A DNA stretch of 64,000 nucleotides from JAUIJL01 sp965366625 (GCA_965366625.1 CBDUGP010000039.1:1-64000); one strand, 5' to 3'; positions 42,859 to 53,700 are shown, counted from the stretch's first letter. Notes: a model not told the origin generated them from the sequence alone. Numbers and translations: made by a program.

Positions 42859-44478
42859 CTAGGAGTCGGAGTCCTCGGTCCACACCATGGGCGGCAGCTC
42901 CACGGACTCCGGTAGGCCTTGGAAATCGCCGGTTTCGAGCCATTTTAGGATCGCGTCCTCAAAGCCCTCGACCTCCTTGAGTGCCTCTCGCAAAGCGCCA
43001 TGGGAGCCCCCCTCCACATGCACGAAGTGGTGATGGTCGAAGAATTTGCGCGCTTCCACGGCGTTCTCATAGGGCGTCGAGGTGTCCCAATTTCCTTGCA
43101 CGAGCACGGTCGGCACCGAGGATTCGAAGGGCTCGCGGAACGCTTCGCCCAGGTCCGCGTCCCAGGCAGCGCACCCTTCGTCGTAGCCCAACCAGATGGG
43201 CCCCAGCATGGCAGCGGCCGGGTCGTTGCGCAGAATTTCTCCCCGAGCCCGGCTCAGGCCGGAGCTGCAATCGAGCATGTAGAAGGCCGCGTCGGGCAGA
43301 TAGAGCTCCAGACGGGACTCCACCAGAGCTGCCACGGCACCCTCGAATCCGCCTTGAATCACCGAATGTAGGGCTTCAGGCCATCCGCGGCTACGGAATC
43401 GAAAGCTCGTATATCGTCTGGAGTCGGCCAGCAGCTCGCGCAGATGGGCACCGGTCAGCTCCAACTGCACGGTCTCCGCTGTTTCTAAACCGTCGAGTTG
43501 CTCCGGATCCAGATCCACGGATAGTGACAACGGCTGCTGGTCGAGGCGACGAATGGTTTCGGAATAGGCTTTCAGCAGTCCCTCAGACGGCAAACTCAGC
43601 GACGGGTCACCTTCAGCCGATGTAGCGTAGCCCTCCATGGCGGCGAGCACACCGCTGGGCATATCGTAGGTGTGATCGGGACCCTCCAGGCCGCCGAAGG
43701 TGGCGCGAGCGACGCGTTCGGCATGGCGTCGCAAGATCGTCATACCCCAGTGAGAGCCGAAGCTCACACCCCAAAGCTGAATCCGATCGTAGCCGAGAAA
43801 ATCCGCCAAATCGATCACGTCGTCCGCAGCTTCCAGCACTGTGAAACCGCCGAGATCCAACCCTTGTTCTTCCCAATGCCGACGACAGGCCGCTCGGGCC
43901 TCTTTCATCGCTTGACCATAGACCTCGTCGTCGAGGGCCTCCTGGGCAGTGAGCGGTCCGGCGGGCTCGCACGGTGTGGCGTGGGATGTCCCGAACCCTC
44001 GCTGGCCCACCACCACCAAATCCGAAACCCGGGTGTGGCGCTCCAGCAAATTCTCGTAATAACCCGGACGACCTAAAAGGGGTCCTAATCCTTCAAAACC
44101 TGGGCCTCCCCGGAGCAGAAAGATCGGCGGCACGTCCGAGTCGGCGCTCGTTTGACGACGAAGCCGGAAGAATTCCAGTTCCAAGGTGGCCACGTCAGGG
44201 TTGGCCAGCCAGGACGGATCGCCAGAGCCGGCGGCACGGCGTACGGGAGCTTGGACGACGCCGCGGTCGTAGACCAAGGTATCCCCGTTCTCCAGCTCCA
44301 TCGACTCTTCGAAAAGCCGCCCTTCGACCTGGTGTGGCTCGGGCTCCTCAAGCGTTTTCGGAGCGGGACCTTCGCCGCCACACGCGGTCCAAACCAAAGC
44401 CGATACGACCATACCGAGCAGGGCCAAGCGAGTTCCACGGAAAGACAGTCTTCGATCTCGCAGCCTAAGTTCCTTCAA
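42859..44478 (-). CDS. Lipoprotein alpha/beta-hydrolase (tripeptidyl/prolyl aminopeptidase-like)
   Basis: The hydrolase is about 539 aa if translation begins at the TTG at 44478. The lipobox ALVWTAC follows a basic n-region (KELRLRDRRLSFRGTR), which favours this start over an ATG at 44412. Catalytic features are the oxyanion-loop RGGPGFEG, nucleophile elbow GVSFGSHWG, and the Asp and His in GNWDTSTP and EGGSHGAL. The family cleaves N-terminal residues from peptides in the periplasm. The start overlaps the end of the MarR gene, so the two are probably coupled. The substrate is not predictable. Confidence 0.82.
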   Translation of the reverse strand: MKELRLRDRRLSFRGTRLALLGMVVSALVWTACGGEGPAPKTLEEPEPHQVEGRLFEESMELENGDTLVYDRGVVQAPVRRAAGSGDPSWLANPDVATLELEFFRLRRQTSADSDVPPIFLLRGGPGFEGLGPLLGRPGYYENLLERHTRVSDLVVVGQRGFGTSHATPCEPAGPLTAQEALDDEVYGQAMKEARAACRRHWEEQGLDLGGFTVLEAADDVIDLADFLGYDRIQLWGVSFGSHWGMTILRRHAERVARATFGGLEGPDHTYDMPSGVLAAMEGYATSAEGDPSLSLPSEGLLKAYSETIRRLDQQPLSLSVDLDPEQLDGLETAETVQLELTGAHLRELLADSRRYTSFRFRSRGWPEALHSVIQGGFEGAVAALVESRLELYLPDAAFYMLDCSSGLSRARGEILRNDPAAAMLGPIWLGYDEGCAAWDADLGEAFREPFESSVPTVLVQGNWDTSTPYENAVEARKFFDHHHFVHVEGGSHGALREALKEVEGFEDAILKWLETGDFQGLPESVELPPMVWTEDSDS

Positions 44479-44980
44479 CCGATTCTCCAAAAGTTGGGCT
44501 GAGCACCAGCTTGCGCAGCAGACGCTCCAGCTCGTGGCGATCCTTCGGGGTGAGATAGCGCACCTGGCGCTCGGCCTCTTCAAAACGAGCCTCGATAGCC
44601 TGATCCACCAAGTCACGGCCCGCCTCGGTCAGCTGCACGGATCGACTGCGCCGATCGTCAGGGTTCTCGACGCGATCAATCCAACCGCGCTTCTGCAGTC
44701 GATCGAGACACGCCGTTAACGACCCGCTTTGGATCAGCACGGAGCGCAGCAAATCCGCCGGACGCAGCCGAAAAGGAGCCCCCGACCGGCGAAGCGTGGC
44801 CAGCACGTCGAGATCGGTATAGCCGAGACCAAATGGCGCTAGTGCGTCACCGGCCTGTTTTCTGAGTCGATCCCCCAGAATCAACAGACGCCCCACCACC
44901 GCCATCGCTGAGGTGTTCAGCTCGGGTCGCTCTTGGCGCCAATCCCCTTGAAGACGATCGATTAGATCTTCCGTTTTCAT
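44465..44980 (-). CDS. MarR family transcriptional regulator
   Basis: The 171-aa winged-helix regulator has SAMAVVGRLLILGDRLRKQ (dimerisation helix) and a DNA-binding segment with LLIQSGSLTACLDRLQKRGW-like residues, ending in the wing with ENPDDRRSRSVQLTEAG. It overlaps the hydrolase start. Direct repeats of TTGATGTCAA lie immediately upstream of its own ATG, suggesting autoregulation of a marR-hydrolase operon. Confidence 0.9.
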   Translation of the reverse strand: MKTEDLIDRLQGDWRQERPELNTSAMAVVGRLLILGDRLRKQAGDALAPFGLGYTDLDVLATLRRSGAPFRLRPADLLRSVLIQSGSLTACLDRLQKRGWIDRVENPDDRRSRSVQLTEAGRDLVDQAIEARFEEAERQVRYLTPKDRHELERLLRKLVLSPTFGESVEGT

Positions 44981-45426
44981 ATTCGAAATATAGTCCTTAG
45001 TTGTCTTGATGTCAAATATCTTGATGTCAAGAGATGTGTTGATGCCGCACCATGGGCTTTTATCAACCCAGCCAAGAGCTCAGCGGTGCCAACCGCATGC
45101 TGATGATCGGCGCCACGGTGGTCTCGAGCCCCGCTGGAATCGCTTGAATGTGTTCAGGACCATGCTCGCAGCCCTGACCTCCGGCATGCTGATCCTGTTG
45201 GTGCTTAGGCTTTGAGAGAGAGCCCCCGCGCGCAGGGAGCCGCTCGGATCCCCTCTCACGCTCTGCAGCGGATCAAAAACGTGGCGGAGCCCCGCCCCAA
45301 TTGACCGAATTTGGGCAAACCGCGGCCTCAAATCACCACGTATCAGGCCGCCTTGCCTCCCCGGCTGCACCGAATCTGCATTTCGAGACGATAGGTTTTC
45401 CGGTAGAGAAACCCGGAGGAAACACC
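44981..45426. other. Intergenic region between marR and membrane gene
   Basis: This 446-bp region holds the presumed MarR operator and then about 380 bp with no supportable gene. Two frames here show short membrane-like segments (MGFYQPSQELSG near 45051 and LTSGMLILLVLRL near 45178), perhaps a decayed small membrane protein. Confidence 0.4.
45004..45030. promoter_or_regulatory. Predicted MarR operator
   Basis: TCTTGATGTCAA occurs twice with a 15-bp period (45004 and 45019). Each copy has a near-palindromic TTGA-TG-TCAA core. It lies about 25 bp upstream of the MarR start on the other strand. Confidence 0.6.
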
Positions 45427-46686
45427 ATGGGAACTATTCGTTTCGTTTTCAAGTTATTGATTCGTTTTCACTTTTTCGGCAGCCTGGCAATCGTGCTTTT
45501 GGCGTCGGCGGTGATGGCGTTTCGCATTGCAGATCGATTTCATTTTGCGTCCGGTGAGCTGCATCGGGATGTGACGGAGCGCTGGGGCGCGCCGATTGAG
45601 CAGCCCGTGCCGTCGGTGCGATTTGTGGAGAGTGGCTCGGTTTTTAATCGGCTGGAAAGCCTGCCCTTGGCGCGGCAGGAGGTGCGGGTCGATGCGGAGA
45701 TGAGTTATCGAAAGCGGGGATTGGTGTACTTTTCCGGTTTCGATTTCACCTTCAACGGTTCCTATCGACTTCATAACGATCAGGGAAAAACCATTGATTT
45801 GGTCTTCGTATTTCCCCTGCAAATGATCAAGGATCGGGTGTTGTTGTCCGACCTGAGCTTTCGGGTCGACGGTGAGCTGGCCGAGGCCGAGCTGGGGGAG
45901 GATCGGCGACGTTTGCAGTGGACGGGGCGCTTGGCGGACGGCGAGGCTGTGGATATCGATATTGAGCTGCGCGGTCGTGGCCTCGACAGCTTCACCTATC
46001 GCTTAGATCCCGAGCTGCCGGTGCGCGACTTCACCTTTCAGATGCACATCCGCGGGGGTGACGGTTTCGATTATCGCCCCGGCGTTTTGCCGGCCACGGA
46101 GGTTACCGAGACCGATCACGAAACCGTTTTGGCGTGGTCCTACGACTCTCTCGAATCGGGGGTCGCGGTGGGCGCTGTATTGCCGTCGGTGAAGGCCTTC
46201 GACGACATGATCCTGCAGATGATCCGCCACGGCTTGGTGGCGTTTTTGGTGTTCTTCGCCTCCGCCGCCGCCCTCTTCGAGCGCTTTGGGGTGCGGCCGC
46301 GTTTTTACCAAAGTTATTTGCTCGCCGCCGGCTGGGCCTTCTTCTACGTGTTGCTGCCCTATTTGGCGGCCTTTGTGCACTTCTACCTGGCCTACGGCAT
46401 TTCCTTGGTGCTGATCGTGGGTTTGTTGCATCGATTCTTGGTGGGTTTGGCGGGCGCTTTGGCCCGGCGACCGGCGGCGCTGGTACTGCTCTGTAGCCTG
46501 GTAGTACCGACCTTCGCCCTGGTGATGCGTGGCTATACCGGTTTGATTTATACCCTGGAGCTGTTGGTGATGCTCGGCGTTTTGCTCCATCAAATGATTC
46601 GACCAGAGGTGGTGGCAGCCATAGACGAAGTGTTGGCTCCATCGGACGTTGTAGATCTTTCGAGCTTGGAGGAAAACCATGTTTGA
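45427..46686 (+). CDS. Membrane protein with periplasmic domain, unknown family (CreD-like topology)
   Basis: The 419-aa protein has an N-terminal membrane anchor (FFGSLAIVLLASAVMAF), a large extracytoplasmic beta-rich domain (about 35-260), and a C-terminal cluster of five to six helices (LVAFLVFFASAAALF to LYTLELLVMLGVLL) ending in the acidic tail DVVDLSSLEENHV. The layout resembles CreD inner-membrane proteins, but sequence similarity is too weak for a name. ATG at 45427 follows AGGAAAC. It overlaps the next gene by 8 bp, so they are co-translated and probably work together at the membrane. Confidence 0.7.
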   Translation: MGTIRFVFKLLIRFHFFGSLAIVLLASAVMAFRIADRFHFASGELHRDVTERWGAPIEQPVPSVRFVESGSVFNRLESLPLARQEVRVDAEMSYRKRGLVYFSGFDFTFNGSYRLHNDQGKTIDLVFVFPLQMIKDRVLLSDLSFRVDGELAEAELGEDRRRLQWTGRLADGEAVDIDIELRGRGLDSFTYRLDPELPVRDFTFQMHIRGGDGFDYRPGVLPATEVTETDHETVLAWSYDSLESGVAVGAVLPSVKAFDDMILQMIRHGLVAFLVFFASAAALFERFGVRPRFYQSYLLAAGWAFFYVLLPYLAAFVHFYLAYGISLVLIVGLLHRFLVGLAGALARRPAALVLLCSLVVPTFALVMRGYTGLIYTLELLVMLGVLLHQMIRPEVVAAIDEVLAPSDVVDLSSLEENHV

Positions 46687-47962
46687 GCCCAGAAATCGGA
46701 TGCGCAGACGTGCCATGGCTCCAGGATTCGTTTCGCTAGGTATCGGCTGGATGCTCCTGCTCGTGGCGTGGAGCCGGCCAACCTTTGCCCAGACGCCCCC
46801 GCCGGACTTGCCGGCGGTGGCGTCGGCTTCGTTGCCCCTGGAAGAAGTCCTACGTCTACACCGCGAGCGCGACGAGGCCTTGGAGCAACGGCGTCAACAG
46901 GCGCCGCCGATGGCCGGGGCAGTGGATTTGTTGGCGTTCCGTGGCCGGGTGCTCGACGATGCATTGGAAATCCGCGCCAAGGTGCAGGCCACGGTTTTCG
47001 AGGATCCACGATACGAAGAGCAACCGTGGGTGGAGCTGCCCCTGCTCGAAATGGGGCCTCAGATCTTGCTCGACGCGGTGCCTTCGGGGCGGGGATTCTC
47101 CCTGGCTGTGGTGGACGATCGATTAGTGCTTTTGGCCCGGCAGGCGGGGTCTTGGTCGTTCGAGTTATCGTTCTTGGCTCGGGCCGAAAGCCTGGGTGAT
47201 CGACGTCGGGTTTTGATTCGACCGGCCCCGTCCACCGCTTCGGTGTTGAAATTGGAAGTGGACGATGGCCATTTTCGCTTGTTGGAGGCGGACGGTGTGC
47301 CCGAGGCTGACGGATTCCGGCTTTTCGCCCGACAGGATCGTTTTGAAGTGGTGTGGCGTCGTCTGAAATCCGCTCCGTCCGTGGCCGAGGTGGACCTGAC
47401 CCGTCCACCGATCGAAGCGGTGGTGGAAAAAGCACAACTGTCCACGGTGTCGACCTTGGAGGGGGAGATCCACCATCGCCTGCTCTACGATCTGAGGTTT
47501 GAGGGGCAGCGAACGTGGGAAGCGCAGATTCCCGACGGCACCGACCTGCACAAGGTCTTTGTCAACGGTCGCTCGATTCCCTTCGAGCTGGAAGCCAATG
47601 TCCTGCGTTTGACGGTCGAGCCGGTTCGGGCCGGGGACCGTCACGGCTCCGTGGAACTCGTGATGCGCCCGCCGCGGGAGAGCTATCACCTGTCGGGAGA
47701 GCTGGTGCTGACCCTGCCTTCGGTGTCGTGGCCGATCAACCACGTCTACGCCCGGCTGCACCTGCCGGAGGTGTTCACTTACCGATGGTCCGGCGGCAGC
47801 TTGGCGCCCGCGGAAGCCGTGCCAAAGGCCGAGCTGACCTATGTGCTGCCGACCCCAGGAGACGAGCTGTTGTTCCACCAAACGTTGGTACACGGGTCGA
47901 GCCCGACCTTGCGGGTGGAATACGACATCGAGCTCGAAGGGCAATTCTTCATCGGGCCGTGA
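46679..47962 (+). CDS. Secreted beta-rich protein, unknown family
   Basis: The 427-aa product begins inside the previous gene. A signal peptide (GWMLLLVAWSRPTFA) precedes a proline-rich stretch. The rest is beta-strand-rich with Arg/Glu alternation and no transmembrane helix. In the C-terminal half, WEAQIPDGTDLHKVFVNGR and a later RPPRESYHLSGELVLTLP resemble Ig-like or surface-adhesion strands. No catalytic motif. Partner of the upstream membrane protein by overlap. Confidence 0.7.
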   Translation: MFEPRNRMRRRAMAPGFVSLGIGWMLLLVAWSRPTFAQTPPPDLPAVASASLPLEEVLRLHRERDEALEQRRQQAPPMAGAVDLLAFRGRVLDDALEIRAKVQATVFEDPRYEEQPWVELPLLEMGPQILLDAVPSGRGFSLAVVDDRLVLLARQAGSWSFELSFLARAESLGDRRRVLIRPAPSTASVLKLEVDDGHFRLLEADGVPEADGFRLFARQDRFEVVWRRLKSAPSVAEVDLTRPPIEAVVEKAQLSTVSTLEGEIHHRLLYDLRFEGQRTWEAQIPDGTDLHKVFVNGRSIPFELEANVLRLTVEPVRAGDRHGSVELVMRPPRESYHLSGELVLTLPSVSWPINHVYARLHLPEVFTYRWSGGSLAPAEAVPKAELTYVLPTPGDELLFHQTLVHGSSPTLRVEYDIELEGQFFIGP

Positions 47963-48391
47963 ACGTAGGCGCTGGGCTCAGGCGAGAAACGAGCCGCTGC
48001 CGAAGTTTGACTGAGCTTCCCGGCCTGGCGGAAGGGCCCGTGTGGATGGTCGGCGACGGAGATCGTGACCGCGGTCGGGAACCAATTCAGCACTTGAAGT
48101 CTTGCAGGAAGTTGGTGCCCACACGGCGAATCGGCCGGATCTCGCCGCCGGACCGTCATTGATCGAACGGTGGACGATGGCGTCGGGATCTGGTCTCGAC
48201 AGGTCTACTGTCCTCGACCAGGGCTGCGGACGGGAGATTCTTCGCATTTCCAAAGCATAGCTTTCAAATGAGGGTTTTTGGATCGGCGATCGCCGTGATA
48301 TCTTCCGGCCAAATCGATTTACTAGGGCAGATCGAGCCGCTTCGGACCCTCCGGCTCCGGCATCGAGCAGCCCCAGATAGGAGAGCGAGGC
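47963..48391. other. Gene-free stretch upstream of the symporter operon
   Basis: This 429-bp region precedes the symporter gene, whose AGGAGAGCGAGG ribosome-binding site is visible. A minus-strand frame (47978-48415) is open but has no family-like sequence and crosses the symporter start. I see no supportable gene. Confidence 0.4.
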
Positions 48392-50299
48392 ATGGCGGAC
48401 GGCGGGATCGTTCAATTCGTGACGCTCGATTGGATCTGGACCGGTTTGTTCATCGGTCTGATGATTCTATGCGGGGTCGTCTTCTACCGTCTCGGCAAAC
48501 GTAGCGAGTCGGATTTCTTCCTCGCCGGTCGGGGTCTGCCCTGGTGGTTGCCGGCCACTTCGGTCTACGCGACCCACACGGCCACGGATACGCCGATGTG
48601 GATCGCCGGCACCATTTACCGCTGGGGTTTACGCGGCATCTGGTATCCGTTCTTCAGCGCTTGGTGCGCGATCTCGCCCTTTGTTTCTACCCGCATCTTC
48701 CGGCGCAGCTTGGCCATGAGCCAAGCGGAGCATCAGAACCTGCGCTTCTCGGGGCTCGGCGCCGAGCTTTTGCGCGGCTGGATGGCCGGTTGGCAGACGT
48801 TCATGAATATGTTCGTGGTCGCTTGGGTGTCGGCGGCCATGGGCAAGATCTGCACCTACCTTTTTGCTTGGCCGAGTTGGTTGGGCATCGTGTTTTTCAC
48901 CTCCATCTGTGCGGTCTATGTGCTTTCCGCCGGGTATTGGGGGGTGGTGATGGCCGACTTTCAACAGGGCTTGATCAGCTTCGCGGTGATCACCCTGGTT
49001 TCCCTGTGGGGCATCCACGAGGCCGGAGGTGCGGTGGCGATTGTCGATAAGCTGTCGGCTTTGGGCGAGGGCTGGCGCGCGGATCCCTTCCACTTCGACG
49101 CCTTTTGGGGCTTGGACGGCAGTAAATTCTACGCCCTCGACGTGATCACCCTGATGGTGATGGCTATTTTCGGTGGTCTGGGCATGGGCAATTTCATCGA
49201 TTGGTATCCGGAAGCCCAGCGTATTCAAAGCGCCAAAAGCGTGCGCGACGCCGCCTATTCCATTTGGGCCGGCGGTTTGGCGGCGATCTTCCGCAACTCC
49301 TTCTGGGCGGTTTCGATCCTTGCCTTTTTCGTGCTCTTCCCGGGCATCGAGGACCCAGCAGTCTACGAATTCGGTTGGTTCCGGCTGGGTTTCGACTACA
49401 TGCCGGCGGGCCTGATCGGCATGTTGTTCGCCGCCATCATCGCCATCCACCTTTCGACTATTTCGACCCACCTCAATCTCGGCGCGCTCTACGCCACCCG
49501 CGACCTTTACCACCACTACGTGAATCCCGAGGCGAGCGAAACCAAGTTGGTGAAGGTCGGCCGGATCTCCACCTTCCTGCTGTTGATCGGCAGCTTCGTA
49601 TTGGGTTTGTCCATGGAGTCGATCACCGCTTGGCTGATTTTCGCCCTCTGGCTGCAAGCGGCCGGCATTTGGTTGCCGTCGATTTTGCAAGTGCTCTGGT
49701 GGCGGTTCAACTCCTGGGCTTTCCTCTCGAGCTGGATCGCCAATCTGGTGATGAGCTGGATGGTGGTTTTCGTCCTGCCCGCCTTGGGGGTGTTGCCGGC
49801 CTTGCCCGATTGGGTGAATTTCTGGCTCCTGGCGGTGTTGGTGAGCCTGGTTTATCTGCCGATTTGCTTCCTCACCAAACCGGACGACATGGATCACCTG
49901 GTGCGTTATTACGTGCAGGCTCGGCCCGCCGGCTTTTGGGGGCCGGTGCGTGCGGAGGCGATCCGTCGAGGTTTGATGGTGGAAAGCAAGACCCATAAGG
50001 AGCACGGGCTCTTTCACCAGGATTGGACCCCCGAGGACGCCGATGAATGGACCCGCCACGATTGGATCGCGGCCGGGCTTTCCGCCTTCTGTTACCTCTT
50101 TGTCGCCCTCGGCGTGGCGGGCACCCTTTTGCTGCGGCCTTGGGGTTTTGTTTGCCTGGCTTTGGGGGTGTTGTGCGGTGGAGTGATGTTCTTGGTGATC
50201 GATCCCAAGATGAAAGCCATGTCGGTGGCCTTCGAGGGCCAACAAGAGAAATACCTCGAGCACGTGAACCAAACCACTCGCTGGGAGACCGAGCCATGA
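48392..50299 (+). CDS. Sodium:solute symporter (SSS family)
   Basis: The 635-aa transporter has about 13-15 hydrophobic helices and the SSS-type N-terminus (LGKRSESDFFLAGRGLPWWL, ATHTATDTPMWIAG). It has a long cytosolic loop and tail near residues 500-560 (TKPDDMDHLVRYY, HQDWTPEDADEWTRHD). It is predicted to import a sugar or related solute with sodium. It overlaps the next gene by 4 bp (ATGA), and the last gene of the operon is a glycoside hydrolase, which suggests the solute is a sugar. Confidence 0.92.
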   Translation: MADGGIVQFVTLDWIWTGLFIGLMILCGVVFYRLGKRSESDFFLAGRGLPWWLPATSVYATHTATDTPMWIAGTIYRWGLRGIWYPFFSAWCAISPFVSTRIFRRSLAMSQAEHQNLRFSGLGAELLRGWMAGWQTFMNMFVVAWVSAAMGKICTYLFAWPSWLGIVFFTSICAVYVLSAGYWGVVMADFQQGLISFAVITLVSLWGIHEAGGAVAIVDKLSALGEGWRADPFHFDAFWGLDGSKFYALDVITLMVMAIFGGLGMGNFIDWYPEAQRIQSAKSVRDAAYSIWAGGLAAIFRNSFWAVSILAFFVLFPGIEDPAVYEFGWFRLGFDYMPAGLIGMLFAAIIAIHLSTISTHLNLGALYATRDLYHHYVNPEASETKLVKVGRISTFLLLIGSFVLGLSMESITAWLIFALWLQAAGIWLPSILQVLWWRFNSWAFLSSWIANLVMSWMVVFVLPALGVLPALPDWVNFWLLAVLVSLVYLPICFLTKPDDMDHLVRYYVQARPAGFWGPVRAEAIRRGLMVESKTHKEHGLFHQDWTPEDADEWTRHDWIAAGLSAFCYLFVALGVAGTLLLRPWGFVCLALGVLCGGVMFLVIDPKMKAMSVAFEGQQEKYLEHVNQTTRWETEP

Positions 50300-50784
50300 T
50301 CGACGAAGCGATCGGAAAAATTCTGGGCATGGCCATGGCCTACGGCGTCAGCTCCATGGGCCTCTTCCTGGCTTACGCCAACTATCGGAAACGGATCCTG
50401 AAAGCCGACAAGATCATGACCCCAACCGCGTGGATGGTGGTGGGAGTCACCTTTTTGGCGGTGGTCGGCGCGGTGTTGGTGGTGGCCCAATTGGCCCAGG
50501 CACCCGCGCCGGCTGACGCGGAGCAGGTGGTCGAGGCTGCGGCTGAGCAGCCCATCGCTGAGCATGGCGCTGAGTCGGTCGCTGAACCGGTTGCTGAACC
50601 GGTCGTGGAGTCGATTGCCGCGGCGGTCGACGAAACAGCAGCCGGCGACACGGCTGGGGCCGAGCCCCAAGTACCCCGAGACGAATGGCCGTGGGTCGGA
50701 ATCGTGGTTCCAGCGACTATTTTTCTCTTGGCCACCTGGCTGACCGCCGGTTTGCACCGAAGATTCAGCCATGGCGATTCGTGA
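50296..50784 (+). CDS. Small two-helix membrane protein
   Basis: The 162-aa protein has one helix at about 6-24, a second at 45-66 (WMVVGVTFLAVVGAVLVVAQL), an Ala/Glu/Val-rich linker with imperfect EPVAEPV repeats (about 75-115), and a third helix near the C-terminus (VGIVVPATIFLLATWL). No family was recognised. Position between symporter and hydrolase, with overlaps on both sides, suggests an accessory subunit of the symporter. Confidence 0.7.
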   Translation: MIDEAIGKILGMAMAYGVSSMGLFLAYANYRKRILKADKIMTPTAWMVVGVTFLAVVGAVLVVAQLAQAPAPADAEQVVEAAAEQPIAEHGAESVAEPVAEPVVESIAAAVDETAAGDTAGAEPQVPRDEWPWVGIVVPATIFLLATWLTAGLHRRFSHGDS

Positions 50785-53700
50785 TCCGAGGTCGGGTTTG
50801 GCCGTGTCGGCCCTTTGCGGCTGGCTGGTGTTGGCCGCGGGTCTTTCGGGGCAGATCTACGAGGCCGACAGCCCGGATTTCGACCGCCGAGATCCGGAGC
50901 GTACCCCGCGGGTGGCCCTCTTCCGCGCCGACGGTTTTCCCACCGTGGATGCGGACGAGGTGTCGGACGAGGACCTCGAATCGGCCCTCTCCGGCCTCGA
51001 TGTGGAATGGCTCGACTCGGTGGCCTCGCTCAATGAGCGGCTGCGAATTCGACATCACGACCTGCTGGTGCTTGCTTACGGCAGTGCTTTCCCGCTCGAC
51101 GCTTGGCAGGCCCTACGGTCCTTTGTCGAGCGCGGGGGCAGCTTGGTGGTTTTGGGCGGAGCTCCCTTCCACCAGCCGGTTCTGTATGAGCAGGGAGAAT
51201 GGCGTTTAGGCACCCGTCAACCGACCTTCGCCGAACCCTTCTTGATCGCTCCGGCGGAGCGGTGGGCCGGGTCGACCACCGGGCACAGTCTGAAGGCCAT
51301 GCCCGAGGTGCAGGGCCCCGGCTTGGACCTGCTGCGGTCGACCTTGGGCTCTGCGTCGGGCTCCACGTCGGGCTCGACGGAGAGGTCCGCGAAAAACACA
51401 GAGTCTGGCTCCAAGGTTTGGCATTTGACGGTGCGTTTGGCCCGTCACAAGGATCTGCCGAGCGATGACGGTTCGGAAGGGCATCGCGACGGCATCCTGC
51501 GGCCCTTGGCCCATTGGGTCGATCAGGACGGTCTAGCTCGGGCTTGTCCTTTGTTGGAAATCGATCGTCTGCGGGGCCGGGATGCCGGCGCCCGTTGGGT
51601 CTTTGCGCCCACGGACGCGCCGCTCAATCCCGAGCTGATCCGTTGGATGGTGGATCGTGCTTTGGACGGGGCGGCGGAGCTGGATGCGCGGCCGATATAC
51701 GCCAGTCTGGAGCCCTCCGAAGCCGCGCGAATTCGGGTCGCCGTGCGGCGGCCGCTGGTGCGACGAGGAGATCCGCTGCCCGAGGTCGCCCATGTGGTGG
51801 TGCGCAAAGAGGGTGGGGCCGACGAGAAACGTTTGACCGTCGAGCTGACGGGCACCGCCCAAAGCCGCTACGGCATCGCGACGATCGAGCTCTCGGGAGA
51901 GCTGTCGGCGGGCCCGGGATTCTATGAGGTCGAGGTCCAGGTGCCCGACACCCCTTGGATCCACGGGCCGGTGAGGACCGGTTTTTGGCAGCGGGATTCT
52001 GAGCTTTTGACCGGCGGTCCCAAGGTCACCGTATCCAGGGATTGGCTGCGGGTGGACGGCGAGGTGATGCCCGTGATCGGCACCACCTACATGGCGTCGG
52101 ACGTGCATCGAAAGTTTCTCTTCGAGCCCAACCCGTGGATTTTCGAACAAGATTTCGCCCAGATGGCAGAACTCGGCGTCAATTTCGTGCGCACCGGTCT
52201 GTGGACCGGCCATTCCCGGGTGATGCTCAACGCCGGGGCGATCGACGAGGCGTTTCTGCGGGCCCTCGACGCCTACGTGCACAGTGCCGCGCGTCACGGC
52301 ATCGTGGTCAATTTCACGTTTTTCGCCTTCCTGCCGCCGGCCTTCGGCGGTAGCCATGCCTATCTGGACCCTCGGGCCTTGGAAGGGCAGCGGGAGCTGC
52401 TCACATTGGTGGCGCGGCGATATCGCGGCGTCGGTTGGGTCCATTGGGATTTGATCAACGAGCCGTCCTACGCGCCGCCCGAAGGTTTGTGGCGCAATCA
52501 ACCGATTTGGGATGCCTACGAAAAGCAGGCTTGGATCGAATGGGTGGGCCAGCGTCACGGCCAAGCGCAAGGCCAAGACGAGGACCCAGGCCAAGACCAA
52601 GGGCCCGGACTCTCCCGTCTGCGGGACCGTTGGCGCGACGCCTCACCCTATCCGTTGCAGCAGCCCACGGGCGACGACATGGCCTACGGCATGATCCGTG
52701 GGCAACGGCATCCCCGCAAGGCCGGGGATTTCGTCCGCTTCAGCAACCACGTGGTCACCGAATGGGCGCGTTATCTGCGCTCCGTGCTGCGGGAGGCCGG
52801 CGGTGACGTGCTCGTGACCTTGGGGCAGGACGAAGGCGGCACCCTCACCCGTCCTTCCCAACAGCTGCACGCCGAGGCCGTGGATTACACCGGTGTGCAT
52901 CCGTGGTGGCAGAACGACGATTTGCTGGCCACAGGGTTACAGGCCAAGGTGCCCGAAAAGCCGAGCCTCTTTCAGGAAACCGGTTTGATGCGGCTCGAAG
53001 GGCTCGACGGTTGGCCGTGGCGGTCACCGGAGCTGGCGGCGAGGGTGCTCGAACGAAAATTCGCCTACGCCTTCGCGTCCCGCGGCGCGGGCTTGATCGA
53101 GTGGGCGTGGAATATCAATCCCTACCAGCCCAAAGACATGGAGCCGGTGATCGGATTCTGGCGTCCGGACGGCACGGCGAAACCGGAGCTCGACGTTTTC
53201 CGCGAGTTTGCGGAGTTTTTCAGCGCGGTAGCGCCGTGGTTGGACGATTTCGAGCCGGATCCGGTGGTCGTGGTGATCCCTCACTCGCGGTTGTTCATGG
53301 CCCGCCCCGGGGCGACGGACGGTTTCAAACGGGTGGTGCGTTTGCTCGCCGATCGATTCGCCGTGGTGCCGTCGGCATTGTCGGAGCTGCGGCTGAGTCC
53401 GGAGCGCTTAGGATCCGCCGCCTTGGTCATCCTGCCGTCGCCCGAGGTGCTGGAGCCGTCGGCGGCTGAAGCCCTAACGGCCGCCGGGGAGCACGGCACC
53501 AAAACCTTGTTGATCGGCCCTTTGACCAGTGATGCCCTGGGCGAGGTTGGCCCGGAGCTTTCGACGCTGCTCCGGGGAAGCGGCAACCCAATGGGGCAAC
53601 GGGCCACGGTCGACAGCGGGCGGCCGGTTCGACTGCGGGAGCCGACCCCATGGGGAAACGGTTGGGCGACCTTCGATCGCAACCTGCGGGAGAGCTTAGC

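Noticed and set aside
45006..45215. 69-aa frame after the MarR operator
   Set aside because: It would begin inside the operator repeats, and the hydrophobic tail alone is not enough to call a gene.
47978..48415. 145-aa minus-strand frame in the gap before the symporter
   Set aside because: No family-like sequence, no ribosome-binding site and it crosses the symporter start.
48629..50272. 547-aa minus-strand frame opposite the symporter
   Set aside because: Composition is Gln/His/Pro-rich, typical of an antisense shadow in GC-rich DNA; the symporter is clearly real.
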